The notes beneath the pieces are model-generated. The model saw nothing but the letters and a program-made list of their open reading frames with translations, had not been told where the DNA came from and searched no databases. A stretch of 7,031 nucleotides of DNA from Hyphomicrobiales bacterium (lineage in GTDB: Bacteria > Pseudomonadota > Alphaproteobacteria > Rhizobiales > TMED25). A program made the position numbers and the translations under genes. This document shows, piece by piece, positions 1 to 6,747 of the stretch (positions are counted from its first letter, which is position 1; each line of letters starts with the position of its first letter). The stretch is from the NCBI GenBank assembly GCA_016780665.1, contig JADHLM010000055.1:1-7031 (forward strand), in the 5' to 3' direction.

Positions 1-1306
1 AAAACATTCTGGAAAATTTTTAGTTCGTATTGAAGACACTGATAGAGAAAGATCTACTAAAGAGTTTGAAAAAAATATTCTTGATAGTCTGAATTCTATT
101 GGACTGTCGCCGGATGAAAAACCTATTAATCAATCTGAAAGAGGAGACATATATCAGGCTGCAGCTCAAAAAATTATAGATTCTGGACAGGCATATTATT
201 GTAATTGTTCTGTTGAGAGGCTTGAAAAAATGAGGTCTGAACAACAAGCTAACGGTGAGAAGCCTCAATATGATGGAAAATGTAGGAGCCTAAACCTAGA
301 AAAATCAAATGATACAGTTCTTAGACTTAAGACACCTCTTGATGGTGAAATAGTAGTAAAAGATTATGTTCGTGGTGATATTGTTTTCAATAATGCAGAG
401 CTTGATGATTTAATTATTCTAAGGAGTGATGGAAGTCCAACCTATCATTTATGTAATGTAGTTGATGATTTTGAGCAGGGTGTTACTACAGTCATCAGAG
501 GCGAGGATCACATAAGTAATACTCCAAGGCAAATACATATTCAAAATGCCCTTGCATATCCTGAGCTTGAATATGCACATTTACCTTTGGTATTGGGTCC
601 TGATAAAAAAAGACTTTCAAAAAGACATGCTGCAACTAGTCTTGAGGAATACAAAGATGAAGGATACCTCGATTCAGCTATTCTTAATACTTTAGCAAGG
701 CTTGGCTGGTCCAGAGGAGATAAAGAAATTTTTTATCTTGCAGATTTAATTAAGGATTTTGAGATAACAGAAGTTCAAAAAGCTGGAGCAATATTTGATG
801 TAACTAAGTTAGATTTTCTTAACTCTCAACATATGGCAAATTTATCGCATGAAGATTTTATTGTTGCTATCAATCCATTCCTTGATGATCTTGGTATAAA
901 CATCAATAATCATCCTAAAAAAGATCTTCTTATCGAATCCATGAGGTCTTCTGCAAATACCCTAAAAGGGGTATCAGCTAATCTTGTTTGTTATTTTAAA
1001 GAAATAGAAAACTATGATAAGAAAGCCATAGAAAAATTTATTGGAAGTTCGGATGAAGTTCTGGTCGACATAAAAGAAAAAATCAGTGACATGAATGCAT
1101 GGGACGAATCTTCTCTGGATAATATTCTTCTAGAATATCGAGAAGAAAAAGAATTATCGATTCCAAAGGTTAATCAACCAATTAGAATAGCTTTAACTGG
1201 ATCAACTAATTCACCATCTTTAGGGACAACCCTATATTTATTTGATAAAGAAAAGGTTATAGAAAGATTAGATGCTCTTATAGCTTTTGTTCACAAAGGT
1301 AATTAA
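1..1306 (+). CDS. gltX: Glutamyl-tRNA synthetase, 3' part (5' end outside window)
   Basis: Class I aminoacyl-tRNA synthetase that charges tRNA-Glu with glutamate in the cytoplasm. The reading frame is open from base 2 and gives 434 residues before TAA at 1304-1306. The visible part opens with FLVRIEDTDRERST, the conserved segment that follows the HIGH motif, so only about 31 residues are missing; the full protein would be about 465 residues, close to the 471 of E. coli. The internal ATG at 230 is not the start. Next come a CxC pair (visible residues 67 and 69), GEKPQYDGKC (Cys94), the GEDHISNTPRQ segment, and the KMSKS-type loop KRLSKR (203-208). The C-terminal anticodon-binding region includes IRIALTG (394-400). 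Compared with E. coli, the fourth zinc ligand (His127) aligns with Ser96. The last 29 bp overlap the convergent lysR-type gene. Family assignment is secure; whether it also charges tRNA-Gln cannot be told. Confidence 0.97.
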   Translation, partial: KHSGKFLVRIEDTDRERSTKEFEKNILDSLNSIGLSPDEKPINQSERGDIYQAAAQKIIDSGQAYYCNCSVERLEKMRSEQQANGEKPQYDGKCRSLNLEKSNDTVLRLKTPLDGEIVVKDYVRGDIVFNNAELDDLIILRSDGSPTYHLCNVVDDFEQGVTTVIRGEDHISNTPRQIHIQNALAYPELEYAHLPLVLGPDKKRLSKRHAATSLEEYKDEGYLDSAILNTLARLGWSRGDKEIFYLADLIKDFEITEVQKAGAIFDVTKLDFLNSQHMANLSHEDFIVAINPFLDDLGININNHPKKDLLIESMRSSANTLKGVSANLVCYFKEIENYDKKAIEKFIGSSDEVLVDIKEKISDMNAWDESSLDNILLEYREEKELSIPKVNQPIRIALTGSTNSPSLGTTLYLFDKEKVIERLDALIAFVHKGN

Positions 1307-2156
1307 AGAATTCATTACATTCGTTCCTTACTATATCTTTTTTTATTGCACTAATTCTGTATCTGAACTTTTTATCTAAAATTTTAGAGATTTTCACTTT
1401 TTTTAAATCAGCCTTTTTAAGGCTATTGTCATCAAGAACAGAAACAGCCATACCGTCAGTTACAATTGAGAGAGCAGAACTATATGAATCAGTTTTTACA
1501 ATAACATTCATGTCTATTGATTGATTTTTGAGATAATTAGCTATACTTGATTCTTCATAAAATGATAATAAATTTGTAATTTCAACAAAAGGATAATGCT
1601 TTATATCATTTAAATAGACTTCATCTTCAATATTAAAAGCTATTGGCGAAACTAAGCTATGTTTGCCTTCTTTTAAAACAGTTGACCTTAAGCTTGATTG
1701 TTTTTTTGAATTAAAACATATGGTTAAATCAATATCGGGTTTATACCTATCCTCAATTAAATCAATACTATTAAGATTTATAAGATTGAATTTAACCTCA
1801 GGGTTTACTTCATTATATTTTTTTATAATCACTGGAATAATACTTTCTGCAAGAGAGGGTGTTGTTCCAATATTTATGTAGTCAATTGATCTAGTTTTGT
1901 ATGTATTAGCTATAGCATTGAAACTTTTAAGTTGACTATGAACAACTGAGGCATGTTGAAATAAATCGTCAGCTTCATGGGTTGGGATAAGTTTCTTGCC
2001 TTGTCTTAAAAACAATTTAAAATTCAGATTTCTTTCTATAACTCTTAATGTTTTGCTAATAGATGGTTGAGAAATATTGAGACTTTCAGCTGCAGCAGTC
2101 ATTGATGCATGTCGATACACCTCATAAAAAATTTCTATTTGCTTTGCAGACAACAT
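1278..2156 (-). CDS. LysR-family transcriptional regulator
   Basis: DNA-binding regulator of 292 residues, within the usual 290-330 range. The N-terminal winged helix-turn-helix is clear: LSAKQIEIFYEVYRHASMTA leads into AAAESLNISQPSISKTLRVIE (about residues 21-41), followed by the LFLRQGKKLIPT wing and a linker helix. Residues from about 90 to the end form the periplasmic-binding-protein-like effector domain, beginning near IDYINIGTTPSLAESIIPVI. The ATG at 2154-2156 has an AAAGGT Shine-Dalgarno 9 bases upstream. It is divergent from the TonB-dependent receptor gene, the classic arrangement in which a LysR regulator controls its neighbour and represses itself. Its 3' end runs 29 bp into gltX. 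The effector is unknown; by context it may be a small molecule linked to the receptor, symporter or gamma-glutamyltransferase. Confidence 0.95.
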   Translation of the reverse strand: MLSAKQIEIFYEVYRHASMTAAAESLNISQPSISKTLRVIERNLNFKLFLRQGKKLIPTHEADDLFQHASVVHSQLKSFNAIANTYKTRSIDYINIGTTPSLAESIIPVIIKKYNEVNPEVKFNLINLNSIDLIEDRYKPDIDLTICFNSKKQSSLRSTVLKEGKHSLVSPIAFNIEDEVYLNDIKHYPFVEITNLLSFYEESSIANYLKNQSIDMNVIVKTDSYSSALSIVTDGMAVSVLDDNSLKKADLKKVKISKILDKKFRYRISAIKKDIVRNECNEFFNYLCEQKL

Positions 2157-2165
2157 TTATATATA

Positions 2166-2171
2166 ACCTTT
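2166..2171 (-). promoter_or_regulatory. Shine-Dalgarno site of the lysR-type gene
   Basis: On the minus strand the bases read AAAGGT, 9 nt before the ATG at 2156. It supports that start. Confidence 0.6.
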
Positions 2172-2175
2172 ATTT

Positions 2176-2202
2176 ATATTTATCTTAATATAAGAATAAT
2201 AT
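2176..2202. promoter_or_regulatory. Candidate LysR-regulator operator (27-bp imperfect dyad)
   Basis: The core TCTTA-ATA-TAAGA (2183-2195) is an inverted repeat that exactly fits the LysR-family T-N11-A box. The symmetry continues outward: ATATT at 2176-2180 pairs with AATAT at 2198-2202, with two mismatched positions on each side between the blocks. The centre, base 2189, lies about 56 bp before the predicted start of receptor transcription and 33 bp before the lysR ATG. Such sites commonly serve both activation of the divergent target and autorepression. The dyad is very AT-rich, so some of the symmetry could be chance. Confidence 0.5.
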
Positions 2203-2208
2203 TTATGG

Positions 2209-2238
2209 TAGACAGGAAAAGTTTTAAAGCATTATACT
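2209..2238 (+). promoter_or_regulatory. Sigma70-type promoter of the TonB-dependent receptor gene
   Basis: TAGACA (2209-2214) matches the -35 consensus at 5 of 6 positions and TATACT (2233-2238) matches the -10 at 5 of 6, with an 18-bp spacer. Transcription would start near 2245, giving a leader of about 29 nt that contains the Shine-Dalgarno site at 2261-2266. Confidence 0.6.
2231..2236 (-). promoter_or_regulatory. Candidate -10 element for the lysR-type gene
   Basis: On the minus strand these bases read TATAAT, a perfect -10 hexamer that shares four base pairs (2233-2236) with the -10 of the opposite promoter. No good -35 lies 16-18 bp upstream and there is no TGn extension, so it is only a candidate. 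Transcription would start near 2224, which puts the dyad at 2176-2202 inside the leader, where a bound regulator could block elongation. Confidence 0.3.
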
Positions 2239-2260
2239 TTAGGAGATTTTAAATTTTATT

Positions 2261-2266
2261 AGGGGA
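2261..2266 (+). promoter_or_regulatory. Shine-Dalgarno site of the receptor gene
   Basis: AGGGGA, 7 nt before the ATG at 2274. It fixes that start. Confidence 0.65.
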
Positions 2267-2273
2267 TTATAAA

Positions 2274-5237
2274 ATGTTAAAAAAACTATTATTAGTATTT
2301 CCACTGGTTATATCTATAACTCTTGTAGCCCAGGACACTGACACTGCATCAGATGCTGATGTTGAAGAAGTAGTTACTGTAGGTTCACAAATTAAAGGAT
2401 CTAAGATAACAGGCATTCTTCCAGTTAGTATTATAAGTTCTGAAGATGTAGATGCTTTAGGTATAGATAGTGGTGATGAGCTTTTAGAGCAAATGGTTGA
2501 GCAAGGAGCAAACTATTTTAATGAAGCGGAAGAGACTTCAGGAGGAGTAAATGCCGCTAGAGGCGATGTCGGTGCTTACAATCTAAGAAATATAGGTGTA
2601 GGTAATACATTGGTATTACTCAACGGAAGAAGGCTTGTAAATAATGCTGGCTATCAAACAGAACTCATAGGAGAAGACTATATTCCTACAATGACTGTTA
2701 ATTCTCAAGCTATTCCAGTTCTAACTTTGGACAGAGTTGAAGTATTAAGAGATGGAGCTTCTGCTATCTATGGTGCTGATGCAGTTGCTGGTGTTGTTAA
2801 TAATGTTTTGGAAACCAATTACGTTGGCATGGAGTTAAAGGTCAGAACATCTGAGTTTGAAAATTTTAATCCAGGAGAAGGAAATAGAATTAATTTCAAA
2901 ATGGGTAGAGATTTTAATAACGGCTCTACAAACCTAACATTTTCTTATGATTATTATAAAAGAGATAGACTTCCTGCCACTGAAGATCCAAGATGGTCTG
3001 CTTGTGATTTAAGACAAATGGTAAGCTCAGAAAATGAAGATTTCAGGGGTAAGAGTAATTTAAATAATTGTTACAGTTATAATTATGCACAACTTGATAG
3101 ATCTGGTAGAGACAGTTTTACTGATAGTAGTGGTGAGACACAAATCATACCTCTGACTGGTATAGATCCAATAACAGGAGGTGTACCTTCAACTTGTGAT
3201 GGTGCTTCAAACACTCTTTTAACAGGGTATGGGACCTGTTTGCATCCTGACACCTCAGGTTCTGGTTATTATCAGAATCCTAACTTATTAAGAGATGCCC
3301 GTGGTGAGCTTGAACGCCAAAATATGTTTTTATTTATAAATCATGAGTTTGATAGTGGTAATGAAATGTATCTTGAGATTGGTAAATATGGTTCACAATA
3401 TAAGAAAAACAAGGAATCTGGTGGTATCTTTTCAGTACAGAAATTTTATATGAGAGACAACTATTGGGCTCAACAAATAGAAGATACAACAGGTGAAGAT
3501 GTAAATAGAACGTGGCTTTTTGATGGATGGAGACCAAACAATGTTCAAAGAAAGGTTGATAATGATAAATCTACATATAGATATCTTATTGGTTTTAGAG
3601 GTTTAACAGACAATAATTGGTCATGGGATACAGCATTTTTAACAAGTAAAGCTAAAATGACCGACATTACTCATAATCGCATTAGTGCACTTGAATTAGT
3701 TGAAGGTCTAAACGATTCAACTTCTGCTGCGATTAATCCTTTTTCAATTAATAACGATAATATTGAAAGAGCTCTTGTCGACGTATACAGAAACGATACA
3801 AGTGAACTTAAAATGTTTGATTTTAAAGCATCAAAACCAGATATTTTCTCATTACCGGCAGGTGATGTGGCAATACTTATTGGCTTAGAACACAGATATG
3901 AAAAGTACGTTGATGATAGAGATCCTCTTCTTGATGGGACAATTACTTACACATCTTATAATGGATACACTCATCCATATGCAGCAGCGGTAATTGGTAG
4001 TAGCCCATCCACAGATACAATTGGAGCAAGGGATACATTTTCATTATTTACAGAATTGCAAATACCAGTAACCGATACAATATCAGCTCAAGTGGCAGTG
4101 AGATATGAGGATGTTCAAAATGTTGGGTCAACAACTGTTGGTAAAATAGCTGCTGGCTGGGATGTTTCTAATAGTATTAGGCTGCGAGGATCTGTATCAA
4201 CCTCATTAAGGGCTCCAAATCTTATACAAATTCATCAACAAGAGGTCACTAGAGTAGCTACTCGTGAAGATTTTGTTTATAAGTATATTGGTGCAGATGA
4301 CTGGGATCAGACTGTTCAAAGATATAGTAAGGCTAAATCCGTGAATGATGGATTAAAGTCAGAAGAGTCAACAAATACTTCTATAGGTATAGTCCTTGAG
4401 CCTGCAATGATAGATGGCCTAACTTTTACTGCAGACTTATGGTCAATTGAAAAAGAGAATACAATAGGGTTATTTGGTAGAGAAAATCACTCTGTATATG
4501 ATTTAGCTCTAAGAATTGCAGCGGGAAATAGTAATTGTTCATCTTTTTCTGGTAATTCAGCTCTTACTGGGTTAGATGAATACGATGGATCTGACACAAT
4601 TGAGTTAACCGATGGATCAGAGCCAACTTTAGATCAAGCATTTGCTGCTGCTGGAATATGTCCAAGAGGGCAAATTAATCAAGTCACTGATGAGTATTTA
4701 AATTTAGCTACAAGAAACATAGAAGGGCTTGATATTGCTATAGTTTACTCACTAGGCGATTTCACATTTAAATATAATGGATCTTTCACAGATGAATTTT
4801 CTCAGGAGGCAACTTCCCAATTTGCTGAAATGCAAACTTTGAAGAATAATGGAACTATTCCAGAGAATATTCCCCTTCAAGGTTTTGGTGACTTATTAGG
4901 CAAAGATGGATCTCTTGAAGAAAAGCATTCATATAAACTATACTACAATGCTGGTAAGTGGGGAGGATCCATTACTGGTCTTACTAAAGGTGACTTTATT
5001 CAGGCCATATTTGGAACCGTTAACGGACAAGGTTATATCATCCCAGAAATGACTACTATTGATGTAGCTCTTTGGACTAAGTTTGATATTGCTGGTTATG
5101 ATTCAAGAGTAAAATATACCATTAAGAATATTGAAGATGAGAGAGCGCCTCTTGCTGATGGATATCAAGGGTATTTTTCTGATGTTCATCAAGACTTAGG
5201 TATGATTCATCAACTTGAACTTCGTATGAGGTTTTAA
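2274..5237 (+). CDS. TonB-dependent outer-membrane receptor
   Basis: Outer-membrane beta-barrel of 987 residues that takes up a bound ligand using energy from TonB-ExbB-ExbD. A signal peptide is evident (MLKK, then a hydrophobic stretch to about Val18, probable cleavage after Ala19). An acidic linker follows, with a TonB-box-like EEVVTVGSQI (31-40). The plug domain spans about 45-185 and carries NLRNIGVGNTLVLLNGRRLV (103-122) and VEVLRDGASAIYGADAVAGV (155-174), both hallmark plug motifs. The rest is barrel, rich in alternating aromatic and polar residues, ending in LELRMRF with the C-terminal Phe expected for BAM-dependent insertion. It has just six cysteines (244, 266, 308, 322, 755, 796), spaced as three likely loop pairs. 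The gene is divergent from a LysR regulator, followed by a terminator and then symporter and gamma-glutamyltransferase genes. The ligand cannot be named; this style of receptor is common in marine Gammaproteobacteria. Confidence 0.96.
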   Translation: MLKKLLLVFPLVISITLVAQDTDTASDADVEEVVTVGSQIKGSKITGILPVSIISSEDVDALGIDSGDELLEQMVEQGANYFNEAEETSGGVNAARGDVGAYNLRNIGVGNTLVLLNGRRLVNNAGYQTELIGEDYIPTMTVNSQAIPVLTLDRVEVLRDGASAIYGADAVAGVVNNVLETNYVGMELKVRTSEFENFNPGEGNRINFKMGRDFNNGSTNLTFSYDYYKRDRLPATEDPRWSACDLRQMVSSENEDFRGKSNLNNCYSYNYAQLDRSGRDSFTDSSGETQIIPLTGIDPITGGVPSTCDGASNTLLTGYGTCLHPDTSGSGYYQNPNLLRDARGELERQNMFLFINHEFDSGNEMYLEIGKYGSQYKKNKESGGIFSVQKFYMRDNYWAQQIEDTTGEDVNRTWLFDGWRPNNVQRKVDNDKSTYRYLIGFRGLTDNNWSWDTAFLTSKAKMTDITHNRISALELVEGLNDSTSAAINPFSINNDNIERALVDVYRNDTSELKMFDFKASKPDIFSLPAGDVAILIGLEHRYEKYVDDRDPLLDGTITYTSYNGYTHPYAAAVIGSSPSTDTIGARDTFSLFTELQIPVTDTISAQVAVRYEDVQNVGSTTVGKIAAGWDVSNSIRLRGSVSTSLRAPNLIQIHQQEVTRVATREDFVYKYIGADDWDQTVQRYSKAKSVNDGLKSEESTNTSIGIVLEPAMIDGLTFTADLWSIEKENTIGLFGRENHSVYDLALRIAAGNSNCSSFSGNSALTGLDEYDGSDTIELTDGSEPTLDQAFAAAGICPRGQINQVTDEYLNLATRNIEGLDIAIVYSLGDFTFKYNGSFTDEFSQEATSQFAEMQTLKNNGTIPENIPLQGFGDLLGKDGSLEEKHSYKLYYNAGKWGGSITGLTKGDFIQAIFGTVNGQGYIIPEMTTIDVALWTKFDIAGYDSRVKYTIKNIEDERAPLADGYQGYFSDVHQDLGMIHQLELRMRF

Positions 5238-5250
5238 TCTTAGGTAAACT

Positions 5251-5279
5251 AAAAGGGAGCTCTTAGCTCCCTTTTTTTT
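5251..5279 (+). terminator. Intrinsic terminator after the receptor gene
   Basis: GGGAGCT (5255-5261) and AGCTCCC (5265-5271) form a 7-bp stem around a 3-nt loop (CTT). A:T pairs from AAAA at 5251-5254 extend it to 11 bp, and eight T follow at 5272-5279. It begins 13 bp after the receptor stop codon and should end most receptor transcripts. The upstream A run is short, so it is mainly a rightward terminator. Confidence 0.9.
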
Positions 5280-5295
5280 AAAAAATAAATTAATC

Positions 5296-5301
5296 TATAA
5301 A
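5296..5301 (+). promoter_or_regulatory. Candidate -10 element for a leaderless symporter mRNA
   Basis: TATAAA ends 7 bp before the ATG at 5309, so transcription starting at the usual distance would begin on or next to the start codon. No -35 of quality is present; the region 17 bp upstream is the terminator T run. No Shine-Dalgarno precedes the ATG, which fits a leaderless transcript but does not prove it. Confidence 0.25.
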
Positions 5302-5308
5302 ACTAATA

Positions 5309-6745
5309 ATGAAAGCATATAAGAAAAAAGGTTTTATACTTGGGCTCATAATTTTTATATTTATGATTTTTTTGCCTGCACCGTCAGGATTAAATGAAAC
5401 AGGATGGTCAGTTGCTGCAATTGTAATATTAATGGCTATTTGGTGGGCAACTGAAGCTATACCAGTGCCAGTAACAGCTTTGCTTCCTTTAGCTTTATTT
5501 CCATTAATTGGAGTAGCATCATTTAAGGAAGCAGCATTACCATATGCTAATCCGAATATATATTTGTTTCTAGGTGGCTTTATGCTTGCCTTGGCAATTG
5601 AGAGATCAGGACTTCATAAAAGAATGGCATTGCATATGATTATTGCTGCTGGCTCTAGTGGACCTAAACTAATTGGTGGTTTTATGCTAGTTGCTGCACT
5701 CATAAGTATGTTTGTAATGAATACCTCTACGACATTAATGCTTTTACCAATAGGTTTAGCTGTATGCTCAGTTGTAGCAAATACAATCCCCGGTCTTACA
5801 GAAAAAGAAAAGAAATTTTTTGATACCTCTTTAATGTTAGGTATTGCATATGCAGCAACAATCGGTGGCATGTCTACTCTTGTTGGCACTGCTCCAAATA
5901 TTGTTTTTAGTGCATTCATGCAGGAAACATATGGTATAGAAATCTCTATGATCCAATGGATGACTCTTGGAGTACCTCTAGCAATTGTTATGCTTTATTC
6001 GGCTTGGGTAATCTTGACTAAATATGTTTTCCCTACATCTTTTATAACATCTGATGAGACTAAATTGTATTTAAGGAATATGCTCACAGATCAAGGCCCA
6101 TTATCAAAAGATGAAAAGAAAATCTCTATAATTTTTGGCCTAACCGCTCTGGCTTGGATGTTTAGAACTCTTTTAGATAATTATGAAATGTTTGCTGGCC
6201 TTACTGATGCAGGAATTGCAATAATATCAGCAATTTTATTATTTATGATTCCTTCAAGCTCAAATAAAGGTGAGCTTCTAGACTGGAGTCAATCTGATAA
6301 ATTGCCTTGGGGTTTATTAATACTCTTTGGAGGAGGACTATCAATTGCAGCTCAAATAAATTCAAGCGGCCTTGGCATTTGGATTGGTGAAGGATTAAGT
6401 GTATTAAGTACAGTTCCACCAATTTTCCTAATACTTGCAGTTGCAACCTTAATTATTTTCTTAACAGAAGTTACTTCCAATGTAGCAACAACTTCAACAT
6501 TTTTACCAGTTTTTGGTGCCGTCGCTGTTGGCATAGGAGTGCTACCTGTATCACTTACTGTCCCAGTGTGTTTAGCTGCAAGTTGTGCTTTTATGTTGCC
6601 TGTTGCAACACCCCCAAACGCCATAGTTTATGGATCAGGAAAATTTACAATAGCCACCATGATGAGAGCAGGTTTTGTTCTTAACATTATTGGTATATTT
6701 GTTGTAACTATATTTGCTTATTTCTTAGCTCCGCAAATTTTTTGA
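5309..6745 (+). CDS. SLC13/DASS-family anion:sodium symporter
   Basis: Inner-membrane secondary transporter of 478 residues, normal length for the divalent anion:Na+ symporter family, whose members move dicarboxylates, sulfate or related anions. Family signatures appear in order: WWATEAIPVPVTALLPLALF (45-64), LFLGGFMLALAIERSGLHKR (86-105), FVMNTSTTLMLLP (135-147), GGMSTLVGTAPNIVF (186-200), LLILFGGGLSIA (336-347), LTEVTSNVATTSTFLP (385-400) and FMLPVATPPNAIVYGSG (428-444). Positions 137-139 and 390-392 correspond to the two SNT sodium-site motifs but read MNT and SNV. The start is the only plausible one: an in-frame TAA lies at 5291-5293, and the next Met (residue 19) falls inside the first membrane segment. 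No Shine-Dalgarno is visible. It follows the receptor terminator and ends 2 bp before the gamma-glutamyltransferase ATG, so those two are probably co-transcribed. The substrate is unknown; a dicarboxylate or other anion is the family expectation. Confidence 0.94.
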   Translation: MKAYKKKGFILGLIIFIFMIFLPAPSGLNETGWSVAAIVILMAIWWATEAIPVPVTALLPLALFPLIGVASFKEAALPYANPNIYLFLGGFMLALAIERSGLHKRMALHMIIAAGSSGPKLIGGFMLVAALISMFVMNTSTTLMLLPIGLAVCSVVANTIPGLTEKEKKFFDTSLMLGIAYAATIGGMSTLVGTAPNIVFSAFMQETYGIEISMIQWMTLGVPLAIVMLYSAWVILTKYVFPTSFITSDETKLYLRNMLTDQGPLSKDEKKISIIFGLTALAWMFRTLLDNYEMFAGLTDAGIAIISAILLFMIPSSSNKGELLDWSQSDKLPWGLLILFGGGLSIAAQINSSGLGIWIGEGLSVLSTVPPIFLILAVATLIIFLTEVTSNVATTSTFLPVFGAVAVGIGVLPVSLTVPVCLAASCAFMLPVATPPNAIVYGSGKFTIATMMRAGFVLNIIGIFVVTIFAYFLAPQIF

Positions 6746-6747
6746 AG

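Noticed and set aside
20..268. Minus-strand open frame opposite gltX
   Set aside because: The plus strand encodes conserved GltX sequence throughout; the minus frame gives a biased, unrecognisable protein.
1338..1344. Run of seven T just after gltX as a possible terminator
   Set aside because: No stable hairpin precedes it, and it is explained by lysine codons of the lysR-type gene on the other strand.
1663..1881. Plus-strand open frame inside the lysR-type gene
   Set aside because: It lies opposite the effector domain of a well-supported regulator and has no ribosome site.
2241..2246. AGGAGA as the ribosome site of the receptor gene
   Set aside because: It is 27 bp before the ATG and overlaps the predicted transcription start; AGGGGA at 2261-2266 is correctly spaced.
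5614..5919. Minus-strand open frame opposite the symporter gene
   Set aside because: It lies opposite conserved family motifs including GTAPN; a shadow of the real gene.
6352..6624. Minus-strand open frame near the 3' end of the symporter gene
   Set aside because: It lies opposite the second sodium-site motif and TPPNA; no independent support.
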